Positions 56,716-64,000 of a stretch of DNA of 64,000 nucleotides are shown here, in pieces. The stretch is taken from contig OZ240685.1 of assembly GCA_965199135.1 (NCBI GenBank), positions 2,914,001-2,978,000 on the forward strand. The letters are read 5' to 3'. The DNA comes from EB88 sp965199135 (GTDB lineage Bacteria; Acidobacteriota; Terriglobia; Terriglobales; Acidobacteriaceae). The position numbers were made by a program, and so were the translations under genes. How positions within the stretch are numbered: the stretch's first letter is position 1; each line of letters starts with the position of its first letter. The notes beneath the pieces were generated by a model that did not search any database, had not been told where the DNA came from, and saw only the letters and a list, made by a program, of their open reading frames with translations.

Positions 56716-59397
56716 ATGCGATTAATTCCGGGCTTATGCCTCTTGTTGCTCTGTGTGTCCGGTGAACTGCTGGCGCAGCGGGTGACCCCGTCGACGACTT
56801 CACTCAACGAGGGGTGGACACTCGAGTCTGGTTGCAAAGGCATGGCGACCGGTACGGAACAGACAAGCGTCTCCTACAGGCCGTTGCACGCCTACAAGAC
56901 CTCTGTTCCTTCAACCGTACTCGCAGCGCAGGTCGCTGCCGGGGTGTTTCCCGATCCATTCTTCGGGATGAACCTGCGCAACTTGCCAGGAATGGATTAC
57001 CCCGTAGGCGGCAATTTCTCGAATCTACCGATGTCCACCTCCAGTCCGTATCATTGCTCGTGGTGGTACCGGAAGACCTTCAACATTCCTGCGAGCGACC
57101 GTGGGCGAAGCCTGGCTCTGCATTTCGGCGGCATCAACTATCGCGCCAACATCTGGCTGAACGGGAAGCTGCTTGCTGATTCAGAGAGCATCGCGGGCGC
57201 CTATAGGACGTATACCTTCGACGCAACACATCTAACAAAGCCGGGCGCGATAAATGTACTTGCCGTCGAGGTCTTTGCGCCTACAGAGACAGACCTAGGC
57301 ATCAACTGGGTTGACTGGAGTCCCGCCCCCCCCGACAAAGACATGGGAATCAACGGCAGCGTGACGCTCGAGAGCACCGGTCCCGTAACGCTCTCGGCGC
57401 CGATGGTTACCACACACTTCAGCACTAGCTCGCCCGGAGCAGCAAACCTGACGGTATATGGAGAGGTCTCGAATACGTCGGCCGCAGCGGTCCAGGGTGT
57501 GGCCTCTGTGAAATTGCTCGGACTACACCTGGAGCAACCTGTTGAGCTACAGGCGGGAGAGCGGAAGACGATTGTCTTCACGCCAGAGCAGTACTCACAA
57601 CTAACCGTGCAGAACCCAGGGCTATGGTGGCCCTATGGAATGGGTTCACCACAACTTCATCCGCTGTCCATGAGCTTCGCTATCAAGGGTTCGGTCTCCG
57701 ATACCAAGGAAATTAAGTTCGGCATCCGTGAAATTAGCTCCGAGTTGACGCCGACGGGTTCTCGTCTCTTTCGCGTAAACGGGAAACCCCTTTTGATTCG
57801 AGGTGGTGGTTGGTCGCAGGACATGATGCTCCGCGAGGATCCCAAGCGCCTGCGCCAGGAGTTTGCGCTGGTGCGGGATCTGAGGCTCAACACCATTCGT
57901 CTCGAGGGCAAGCTCGAGACAGAGGACTTCTATGACCTGGCTGACCAGGAAGGGGTGCTCGTCATGGCGGGCTGGTGCTGCTGCGATCAGTGGGAACACT
58001 GGGATAAGTGGACTGCGGACACTCGCGCTGTCGCTGCAGCGTCTCTCCACTCGCAGATGCTGCGACTGCGCTCTCACCCGAGTTTATTCGTTTGGTTGAA
58101 CGGAAGCGATAACCCGCCTCCGCCGGATATAGAAAGGATGTACCTCGGCATCGAAGAAGACACGCACTGGCCCAACCCGACGCTTTCCTCTGCAAACTCC
58201 ACCGTAACCACAGTTACAGGTCCAAGTGGTGTCAAGATGTCCGGGCCCTACGATTTTGTCGCGCCTTCGTACTGGCTCGTCGACAAAACACAGCACGGGG
58301 GAGCCTTCGGCTATAACACTGAGACGAGTCCGGGCCCTGCTATCCCATCTGTTTATAGCCTGCGTAAGTTTCTTCCCGCCGATAAGCTTTGGCCGCAGAA
58401 TGATGAGTGGAACTTCCACAATGGCGGGGAAGGCTTCCAGAAGCTAAGCGTCTTCGATGGCGCAATGACGGAGACGTATGGAACGCCGGACTCGCTGGAA
58501 GACTACGAACGCATGTCACAAGCTATGGCGTATGACGGCGAACGTGCCATGTTCGAAGCATACTCGCGGAACAAGTACATCTCCACCGGCGTTGTGCAAT
58601 GGATGCTGAACAACGCATGGCCTTCTACCATCTGGCACTTATTCGATTACTACCTCGACGCAGCGGGTGGTTACTTCGGGGCTAAAAAGGCTTGCGAGCC
58701 AGTCCACATCCAGTACTCCTACGACGATCACACCGTCTTTGTTGTTAACAGCACCTATGATGCGGTGCCTCGGCTGCATGCTACAGCGCGTGTCTTTGAC
58801 GTCCACCTTCACCCAGTGTTTTCAGGAGATGCCGAGGTCAATGCAGGCCCGGACTCCTCCAACAAGGTGCTGTCCATTCCCGACTCTGCTTTTGGGAGCG
58901 GCGGAACACAGCTTTCCTTCGTCCAGCTCAGATTGCTTGATCAGACGGGCAAGATCGCAAGTGAGAACTTCTACTGGGTGCCTTCGACACTTACCACGTT
59001 CAACTGGGCAAAGACGGATTACACGCACACGCCGGCGCTCACCTACGAAAAGCTGACAGACTTGCGCGCTCTCCCTTCCGCTACGCTAAGCAGCACGGTG
59101 GCTTACTCCGCAGATGGGCACGAGACCAAAATCCATCTTTCTAACCACTCGCAAGCGCTTGCCTTCCAGGTATTGTTACGGGCGCTTGACAGCAAGGGCG
59201 AAGCCATTGAACCAGTATTCTGGTCCGACAATTACGTGTCGCTTATGCCAGGCGAAGAGCGAACACTCACTGCGACGCTATGGCCCGCTTCTCACAAGGG
59301 TCTCGCCTCGGTGGTCATCTCGGGGTGGAATGTTGCCCCCACGAAGCTCGATGTAAAGACGCAAGGCTCTCGTGAGAAGACCATTGCTCTGCAGTAA
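56716..59397 (+). CDS. Secreted GH2 enzyme of the exo-beta-D-glucosaminidase type
   Basis: An 893-residue enzyme with a Sec signal peptide (cleavage near ELLAQ). GH2 domain order: galactose-binding-like (about 25-215), Ig-like, TIM barrel (about 340-660), two C-terminal beta domains. WLNGSD puts an Asp near residue 465 and NTETSPGP a Glu near 536. These fit the acid/base Asp and nucleophile Glu of Amycolatopsis CsxA (D469, E541), an exo-beta-D-glucosaminidase that releases GlcN from chitosan ends; ordinary GH2 enzymes have Asn-Glu at the first site. The start has GGGAGGAG just upstream. It follows the receptor gene by 47 bases, so probable cotranscription. Confidence 0.88.
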   Translation: MRLIPGLCLLLLCVSGELLAQRVTPSTTSLNEGWTLESGCKGMATGTEQTSVSYRPLHAYKTSVPSTVLAAQVAAGVFPDPFFGMNLRNLPGMDYPVGGNFSNLPMSTSSPYHCSWWYRKTFNIPASDRGRSLALHFGGINYRANIWLNGKLLADSESIAGAYRTYTFDATHLTKPGAINVLAVEVFAPTETDLGINWVDWSPAPPDKDMGINGSVTLESTGPVTLSAPMVTTHFSTSSPGAANLTVYGEVSNTSAAAVQGVASVKLLGLHLEQPVELQAGERKTIVFTPEQYSQLTVQNPGLWWPYGMGSPQLHPLSMSFAIKGSVSDTKEIKFGIREISSELTPTGSRLFRVNGKPLLIRGGGWSQDMMLREDPKRLRQEFALVRDLRLNTIRLEGKLETEDFYDLADQEGVLVMAGWCCCDQWEHWDKWTADTRAVAAASLHSQMLRLRSHPSLFVWLNGSDNPPPPDIERMYLGIEEDTHWPNPTLSSANSTVTTVTGPSGVKMSGPYDFVAPSYWLVDKTQHGGAFGYNTETSPGPAIPSVYSLRKFLPADKLWPQNDEWNFHNGGEGFQKLSVFDGAMTETYGTPDSLEDYERMSQAMAYDGERAMFEAYSRNKYISTGVVQWMLNNAWPSTIWHLFDYYLDAAGGYFGAKKACEPVHIQYSYDDHTVFVVNSTYDAVPRLHATARVFDVHLHPVFSGDAEVNAGPDSSNKVLSIPDSAFGSGGTQLSFVQLRLLDQTGKIASENFYWVPSTLTTFNWAKTDYTHTPALTYEKLTDLRALPSATLSSTVAYSADGHETKIHLSNHSQALAFQVLLRALDSKGEAIEPVFWSDNYVSLMPGEERTLTATLWPASHKGLASVVISGWNVAPTKLDVKTQGSREKTIALQ

Positions 59398-59536
59398 GCA
59401 AAGGACGATCTGCCGCTTCGCATCGGCTTCGCGGAACTAGCCGCACGGTAGGAGCGTTCACAACGCCTCCAGTCGGGTCATCCGGTAACGACGGAACGCT
59501 ACCGGTCTCAGCCATTCTGGCGATCCGCTGCGCAGC

Positions 59537-59880
59537 TTAGCGGAAGCGACGCTGCTGCTGACCATCGCCAACGATGAAGCTACCTTGGCTGGCTCCGACG
59601 GTGCTCAAGTCGTTCGCTCCGAGGCCTGCCTTGTCGGAGAGACCACTCGCGATCCCAGCTTGCAGAATGCGGACACCGACTGCGGCAGAGAAGTTGTGCT
59701 TCGAGGCCTCTAAGCTACGAAAGCCGGTTGGCGCAAGGCGCCTGTTGTGTGTTCGCCAGAGGATTGGAGGATCGTGGCAGCGGCAACGCTCGGCGCGCCG
59801 AAGGGCTGCTTGAAAGGGGCGCGTCAGGATCCATGCCGCTCCTTCGGTGGCGCGAGCGGTAGCAGAACTCTTGCCAGTGC
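59537..59880 (-). pseudogene. Possible remnant of an unrecognised gene
   Basis: The minus strand gives protein-like sequence in two frames: FKQPFGAPSVAAATILQSSG, then after a stop and a frame change KHNFSAAVGVRILQAGIASG, ending at a stop at 59537. No start or ribosome-binding site is seen. It lies just downstream of the RidA gene in the same direction and may be its former neighbour. Family not recognised; the reading is uncertain. The rest of the 59398-59886 gap shows nothing clear. Confidence 0.4.
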
Positions 59881-59886
59881 AAGAGC

Positions 59887-60369
59887 CTAGATGTAGGCGA
59901 TACAGTCGATCTCCACAAGCGAGTTTCCGGGAACGCCGCCTGCAGGAGCGACGGTGGTACGTACCGGGGGCATGTTGCCGAAGCGGCCTTTGTAGGCTTC
60001 GTTCATGCCTGCGTAGTCTTTCAGATCGTTCAGGTAAACGTTGACCTTTAGGACTTTGTCCAGGGACGAGCCGGCCTCGACGAGGTTCTTCTCGAGCTCA
60101 TCGATAACGTGCTTCGTAGCCTCCTGGATTGTGCCTGGCTCGTGGTAACCTACGCCCGCAAGAAAGAGCAGGTTGCCATAGGAGATCGTGGAATTAAACA
60201 GTGGCGGGGGATCACCGGCTTTCAACTTGGCTCCAAAGCCGTAGTTCCTTTTGTGCGGAGTGGAAGTTGGCTGGGCTTCGGCCAGCGCGTTGTTTGTGGC
60301 TGCAGTGCCGGCGACTATAGCCGTGGTGGCTGCACCTTTTAGGAGTGCTCGTCTGCTTTGCTGTTTCAT
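59887..60369 (-). CDS. Tat-exported RidA (YjgF/YER057c/UK114) family protein
   Basis: A 160-residue protein with a twin-arginine signal (SRRALLKGAA). The RidA domain (about 45-160) has LFLAGVGYHEP, VIDELEKNLVEAGSSLDKV and the Arg of VRTTVAP, the residue needed for enamine/imine deaminase activity in RidA. Most RidA proteins are cytoplasmic, so export is unusual. Its start overlaps the stop of the SelA-like gene by 4 bases, so translation is coupled. A role is suggested: to hydrolyse the enamine or imine that a PLP ammonia-lyase releases, which is the known chemistry of RidA. Confidence 0.9.
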   Translation of the reverse strand: MKQQSRRALLKGAATTAIVAGTAATNNALAEAQPTSTPHKRNYGFGAKLKAGDPPPLFNSTISYGNLLFLAGVGYHEPGTIQEATKHVIDELEKNLVEAGSSLDKVLKVNVYLNDLKDYAGMNEAYKGRFGNMPPVRTTVAPAGGVPGNSLVEIDCIAYI

Positions 60370-61631
60370 GCGTTCCTCGCTGGGGTTGTGAACAAGGCTG
60401 CACGCAGCCTCTCGGCCACTATAACTTCTTCGCCTGGTTGCAGCATCCAGGTGGAGAGGATGATGGAATGATCGTCCGCATTGAAGCCTCGGCCGTTGGT
60501 GCCAGTAGCAGGGTTCAACTCGATCGATGGGGTCCCACGGCGTAGCTGTTCTGCCACAGTGGCAGGTGTGATCCCGAGCTTCGCGGGGTCATAACTAAGG
60601 ATAAGGTGCGGAACGTGGTTCGCAATCGGAGGAACGACGATGCGCGACTCCATCGTAGGCACATCTGAAACAGCGTCGCGGATGACGTTTGTGGTGCGAT
60701 GGAACTCCGCCTGCATCCCTTCGTCGGTTTGGGCGAGCAGCCAGTCTATCGCGGCGACCATCCCGACAATCTGCTCCTTGGCGACCTTCATCCCGCGACC
60801 CACCGCATCGCTGTTCGGGTTGTTGTTCTCGGCTGCAAGAGCGATAAGGTCTCTGCGACCGAGCAGCAGACCGGCGTTCTGCGGACCGCGAATACCCTTT
60901 CCACCCGAGAAGCAGACAAGATCGAACCCCATGGCGGTGTACTTCCATAGGTTCTCGATCGGTGGAACATCCGCAGCGGCGTCGAGGTGGCAGGGCACGC
61001 CATGTGTGTGCGCCACGGAAAGCCAGTCCTCCCGGCTGATCTCACCCTCTTCCGCGGCGTTGAAGAAGTTGGTCATCACCGTCTGGTCCGAGATCGCGCC
61101 GCGGTAGTCGTCGAGTGTAACCACCTCGCGGATCTCTATGTTGCAGAGTTGCATTGCGTGGTCATACTCGTACCGGTGCGCCTTCTGCACTATCACTTGG
61201 TTCTTGCGGCCAGCCACGCCTTGAGGTATGGCTTCTGGCGTCAAGCCGTTCGCCTTTGCGACGCATGCAGCTGTCGCGAGAGTAAGCGCTGCGGACGCGC
61301 CAGAACTCACGAGCGCAGCCTCGCAGCGTAGCTTCTTCGCGAGGTACTCACCGGAGGCGCGTTGCAAGTCTTTCAGCCGAACAGGGTGATGCGCGGCGAG
61401 CTCAACAGCGCGCCGGACTTCCGGCGGCATCACCGCCGCCGTGAGATAGGTGTACGTGCCAGCGGCGTTGATGATGGGGGGTACGCCGAGCTTCGCGTAG
61501 TAGTCGTCCGCCTGCATTTCGGTAGCTGTTGCGGTAGCAGACGCAGGCAGGTCCCATGAGAGCGTAGCTGCGGCCAGGGCGAGCTGGGTGCGGCCAAGAA
61601 AAGCGCGGCGAGAGAGTGGCTGGCGATGCAT
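60366..61631 (-). CDS. Tat-exported SelA-like PLP-dependent enzyme (copy 2)
   Basis: A 421-residue enzyme related to the one at 45262-46656, sharing YAKLGVPPIINAAGT, VIVQKAHRYEYDHA, DAAADVPPIENLW and FSGGKGIRGPQNAG. The last carries the PLP Lys, near residue 245. The N-terminus has a twin-arginine signal, SRRAFLGRTQ. It lacks the low-complexity insertion of copy 1. Relatives remove water or ammonia from amino-sugar acids, or transfer selenium onto seryl-tRNA; the latter is impossible outside the cytoplasm. It lies between RraA-like and RidA genes in a tight operon (17-base gap, 4-base overlap). Confidence 0.92.
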   Translation of the reverse strand: MHRQPLSRRAFLGRTQLALAAATLSWDLPASATATATEMQADDYYAKLGVPPIINAAGTYTYLTAAVMPPEVRRAVELAAHHPVRLKDLQRASGEYLAKKLRCEAALVSSGASAALTLATAACVAKANGLTPEAIPQGVAGRKNQVIVQKAHRYEYDHAMQLCNIEIREVVTLDDYRGAISDQTVMTNFFNAAEEGEISREDWLSVAHTHGVPCHLDAAADVPPIENLWKYTAMGFDLVCFSGGKGIRGPQNAGLLLGRRDLIALAAENNNPNSDAVGRGMKVAKEQIVGMVAAIDWLLAQTDEGMQAEFHRTTNVIRDAVSDVPTMESRIVVPPIANHVPHLILSYDPAKLGITPATVAEQLRRGTPSIELNPATGTNGRGFNADDHSIILSTWMLQPGEEVIVAERLRAALFTTPARNA

Positions 61632-61648
61632 CTGCGTCCTTGTGGTTC

Positions 61649-62416
61649 CTAGATTCTGCCGAACTTCTTCACGGCTTCCACGATCGAGTGGTACTTCTCG
61701 ATGTACGGGTACATGGAGTGCTCAGAGTTATCAAGCTCTTGCGCGCGTACGAGGATCTCCGGGGCGTTTGCTTTGGGCACCACAACGACACCATCTTGGT
61801 CCGCAGCAATGATGTCCCCGGGTTGAACGTCTACACCATCACAACGGATATCTATGTTCGCACCTGCAAACCGGTAGTGCGCCACCGACGTTGAAGGAAC
61901 AGGACCGAGCGCATAGACGGGGAACTGGATCCGTTTGAGTTGCGCCACATCACGCACACCGCCATCAACGACTGCTCCCGCATAGCCGCGGGCGGACATG
62001 GCCGTCCCCATGAGGCCACCCATGCCGGCGATGTCCGCACCATCGTCCACTTCCATCACGTACACCGAGCCAGGACCGCCCGTGTCAATGGCATCGAGCA
62101 TGCCATTCAGTGCAGCGCTACCAGCACCCTCGGCCTTGCTCAGTTTGACAGTGATGGCTACCCCAGCAAACTTGGTTGGAAAGAGAGCGGTCATGCGATG
62201 CGACATGTACTGCTTCTTGTGGAGCAATTGTTCAATGGCGTCAGAGACGGATGCGACTTCGACGTGGCGGTAACCTTCGAGCAGTTGTGATGGGTCGGCG
62301 CGGTACTGTCCGGCGGTGCGAGGCTCATCGGCGAGGCTCCAGGTCGCAGCGGCTGCGCAGAACGATACGAGTACGCAGCTCACAACAATGCGGCGAAGGG
62401 CAGTGGCGTAACGCAT
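61649..62416 (-). CDS. Exported RraA-like protein (HMG/CHA aldolase family)
   Basis: A 255-residue protein with an N-terminal signal (LRRIVVSCVLVSF, cleavage near SLADE). The RraA-like domain has GGLMGTAMSARGYAGAVVDG and GGVRDVAQLKR, the pocket of metal-dependent 4-hydroxy-4-methyl-2-oxoglutarate aldolases, then DGVDVQPGDIIAADQDGVVV (in part), the family hallmark. Gly, Arg and Asp active-site residues are present, so retro-aldol or oxaloacetate decarboxylase-type activity is possible. True RraA, an RNase E inhibitor, is a different use of the fold and would make no sense outside the cytoplasm. ATG 62416 has AAAGGA 8 bases upstream. It is 97 bases downstream of the receptor gene. Confidence 0.88.
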   Translation of the reverse strand: MRYATALRRIVVSCVLVSFCAAAATWSLADEPRTAGQYRADPSQLLEGYRHVEVASVSDAIEQLLHKKQYMSHRMTALFPTKFAGVAITVKLSKAEGAGSAALNGMLDAIDTGGPGSVYVMEVDDGADIAGMGGLMGTAMSARGYAGAVVDGGVRDVAQLKRIQFPVYALGPVPSTSVAHYRFAGANIDIRCDGVDVQPGDIIAADQDGVVVVPKANAPEILVRAQELDNSEHSMYPYIEKYHSIVEAVKKFGRI

Positions 62417-62513
62417 GGCGTCGATCCTTTCGTACGACCACGACACAACATCTGAAACCCTGTGCGGTGGCCGTCGTCTGTCTGTCTTCTCACCGTATCC
62501 AACGTGGCTGCTT

Positions 62514-64000
62514 TTAGAAGTTGATCTTCCCGGCTAGCTGCAAGATACGCGCCGTACTTTGCGTCGAGGTGACAGTGCCGAAGTTGTTCGCAGCAAAGCT
62601 AGTGAGCCCGGTATTCGCGTTCAGCGTACCTACGCCGAGCGTCGTGTTTGGGTTGCTGGGGCTCGGATGATTAAACACGTTGAAGGCTTCGGCACGGAAC
62701 TGCGCAGTGAGCCGCTCAAAGACGGGAAAGTTCTTGAAGAGCGAAAGGTTGGTGTTGACATAACCGGGGCCTGCCTGGTCATTGCGGTGCACGTTGCCGA
62801 AGGTGTAGAGCGCAGGGAGCGTGTAGGCGCTCGTGTCGATACAGCTTGTTGCATTGGCGTAGACGGTGCGCGTCGCGCGGCTGCAGTCATTGCTGCCTGC
62901 ATGAACGTAACTGGGCCGTTGGGTGCCGATGCCGCCGACGTTAGCTCGATCATTTGAAATGCTCACGTTGAACGGAAGGCCGCTCTGGATGTTGATGATC
63001 GTGTTTGCCTGCCAGCCACCAAGCGCGGAGCGAAGGAGGGGATTGAGTCGCGTAAGTGCAGGCAGCGAGTAGTCGATCGACGCGACGAAACGATTGCGGA
63101 TATCCCAGTTTGACCGACCATAGTCCGCCCTGAGATCGTATTGAATCATCGCTGTGCCACCGCCATTGGCATCACTCGATGTATCTAGATTCTTCGCCCA
63201 GGTGTAGTTGACGTTGGCGTCGAGCCCGTGCGTCAGGCGCTGACGCAGGATGACGTTGAAGCCATTGTAAGTCGAGAAGCTATCGTTCTGAATCTGGCGT
63301 ATCTGGCCGAAGTTCTGGAGCGGGCGCCGTGGGTTCACAGCGCCAGCGCCAGGCAGAGGCTGGTTCGGATAGTAGGAACGATCTAGATCGATTGCCTTCG
63401 AGCCGAGGTATTGCAGCTCGAAGGCGGCGTTGTGCCAGAGCTCCAGGCCTGTATCGAGGTTCCACTGGTACATGCGTGGGGTCGGAAGGTAGTAGTTGTC
63501 GGTAAACGCCGTGGTGTAGCAGCCGAGCGTGCCAGGAACGCAAGAGGTTGTTGGCGCGCCCGTGCCTGTGGGATTGGTAAACGTAAGGCTACCGATGCCG
63601 CTTGGGGCTCCGCTGTAGGTGAAGGAGTTCGCGAGTGGGTAATTGCCTGTGGCGAGCGTGAAGGCATTCAAGTGGTTCGGGTTATAGAAGATGCCGCCTC
63701 CACCGCGCACGACGATCTTGTCTGTGACTCGGTATGCGATGCCAAGCCGAGGCGCCCAGAGATTGTGATTCGGACCGATGAACTTGAAACCGGGATCTGG
63801 TGTATAGGTAGCGCCGCTGGCTGCAGTGGTGGCCGGGATCAGCGCGGTGTAACTCTGGTTGATGATGCGAGCGTAGCCATTGAGACTGTAGGGTACGGTT
63901 GGCAGTTCGTAGCGTAGACCGTAGAGCAGAGTGAGTTTATGCGAGACCTGCCAGTTGTCCTCGACAAAGAAGCCATCGCGCCACTCAGCAACCGACCCCT
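62514..64000 (-). CDS. TonB-dependent receptor, C-terminal part (5' end outside the window)
   Basis: The open minus-strand frame reaches the window edge and shows only the beta-barrel of an Oar-type receptor: FFVEDNWQVSHKLTLLYGLR, then APRLGIAYRVTDKIVVRGGG, to the C-terminal LQLAGKINF. The N-terminal signal, regulatory and plug domains lie beyond the window. There is no start codon in the last 290 bases, in line with an internal fragment. It is the first visible gene of an operon with RraA-like, SelA-like and RidA genes, so it probably imports their substrate. Confidence 0.92.
   Translation of the reverse strand, partial: GSVAEWRDGFFVEDNWQVSHKLTLLYGLRYELPTVPYSLNGYARIINQSYTALIPATTAASGATYTPDPGFKFIGPNHNLWAPRLGIAYRVTDKIVVRGGGGIFYNPNHLNAFTLATGNYPLANSFTYSGAPSGIGSLTFTNPTGTGAPTTSCVPGTLGCYTTAFTDNYYLPTPRMYQWNLDTGLELWHNAAFELQYLGSKAIDLDRSYYPNQPLPGAGAVNPRRPLQNFGQIRQIQNDSFSTYNGFNVILRQRLTHGLDANVNYTWAKNLDTSSDANGGGTAMIQYDLRADYGRSNWDIRNRFVASIDYSLPALTRLNPLLRSALGGWQANTIINIQSGLPFNVSISNDRANVGGIGTQRPSYVHAGSNDCSRATRTVYANATSCIDTSAYTLPALYTFGNVHRNDQAGPGYVNTNLSLFKNFPVFERLTAQFRAEAFNVFNHPSPSNPNTTLGVGTLNANTGLTSFAANNFGTVTSTQSTARILQLAGKINF

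Noticed and set aside
59492..59515. Inverted repeat CCGGTA/TACCGG after the exo-glucosaminidase-like gene
   Set aside because: Only 6 paired bases and no U-tract; too weak to call a terminator.
62416..62446. Use of true RraA (RNase E inhibitor) as the name for the exported protein
   Set aside because: The signal peptide makes a cytoplasmic RNase partner implausible; the aldolase branch of the fold fits better.

Overview
The window reads as chromosomal DNA of an Acidobacteriota, most likely class Terriglobia (the Granulicella/Edaphobacter/Terriglobus type). This rests on the GC-rich base use, four very long TonB-dependent receptors of the carboxypeptidase-regulatory/Oar type, many twin-arginine (Tat) signal peptides on secreted enzymes, and dense polysaccharide-degradation loci governed by LacI-type regulators. 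I see no rRNA, tRNA, CRISPR array, insertion sequence or phage gene. The genus is an inference.

Layout. 1-14 kb: a Ser/Thr kinase with TPRs (5' end cut or just inside the window), a small lipoprotein, an FHA-GAF-SpoIIE phosphatase, an APC permease, a diguanylate cyclase, a CMD-family protein, a GT87-like membrane glycosyltransferase, a Wzx-like flippase and a GMC oxidoreductase. 14-29 kb: an Oar-type receptor, an MHS transporter with a SseA-like sulfurtransferase, an orphan MbcA/ParS/Xre-type antitoxin-like protein, a Tat-exported GH2 enzyme, a YdiJ-like FAD/Fe-S dehydrogenase, two MFS transporters and an SDR. 29-36 kb: a minus-strand operon (receptor, GH39, MFS) divergent from a LacI regulator, with a CAAACGTTTG operator between them. 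36-45 kb: a GH144-like glucanase, a decayed GH92 mannosidase, a second gene remnant, htpG and a Tat-exported GH127-like enzyme.

45-64 kb is the most unusual part. A plus-strand run encodes a Tat-exported SelA-like PLP enzyme, an exported EF_0837-type amidohydrolase, a DUF3299 protein and an ABC transporter (ATPase and FtsX-like permease). It is followed by a LacI regulator, a receptor with a promoter/operator/leader hairpin, and a GH2 protein with the exo-beta-D-glucosaminidase catalytic signature. Facing these, a minus-strand operon carries a receptor (cut by the window end), an exported RraA-like protein, a second Tat-exported SelA-like PLP enzyme and a Tat-exported RidA. The cytoplasmic relatives of these enzymes handle amino-sugar acids or reactive enamines. 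My inference is that this bacterium runs part of an amino-sugar or amino-acid breakdown route outside the cytoplasm.

Most genes are intact. Decay is concentrated at 38.4-40.5 kb (GH92 and a neighbour, apparently joined by one deletion) and possibly at 59.5-59.9 kb. Several hairpins, two LacI-type operators and one strong -35 element could be read directly.
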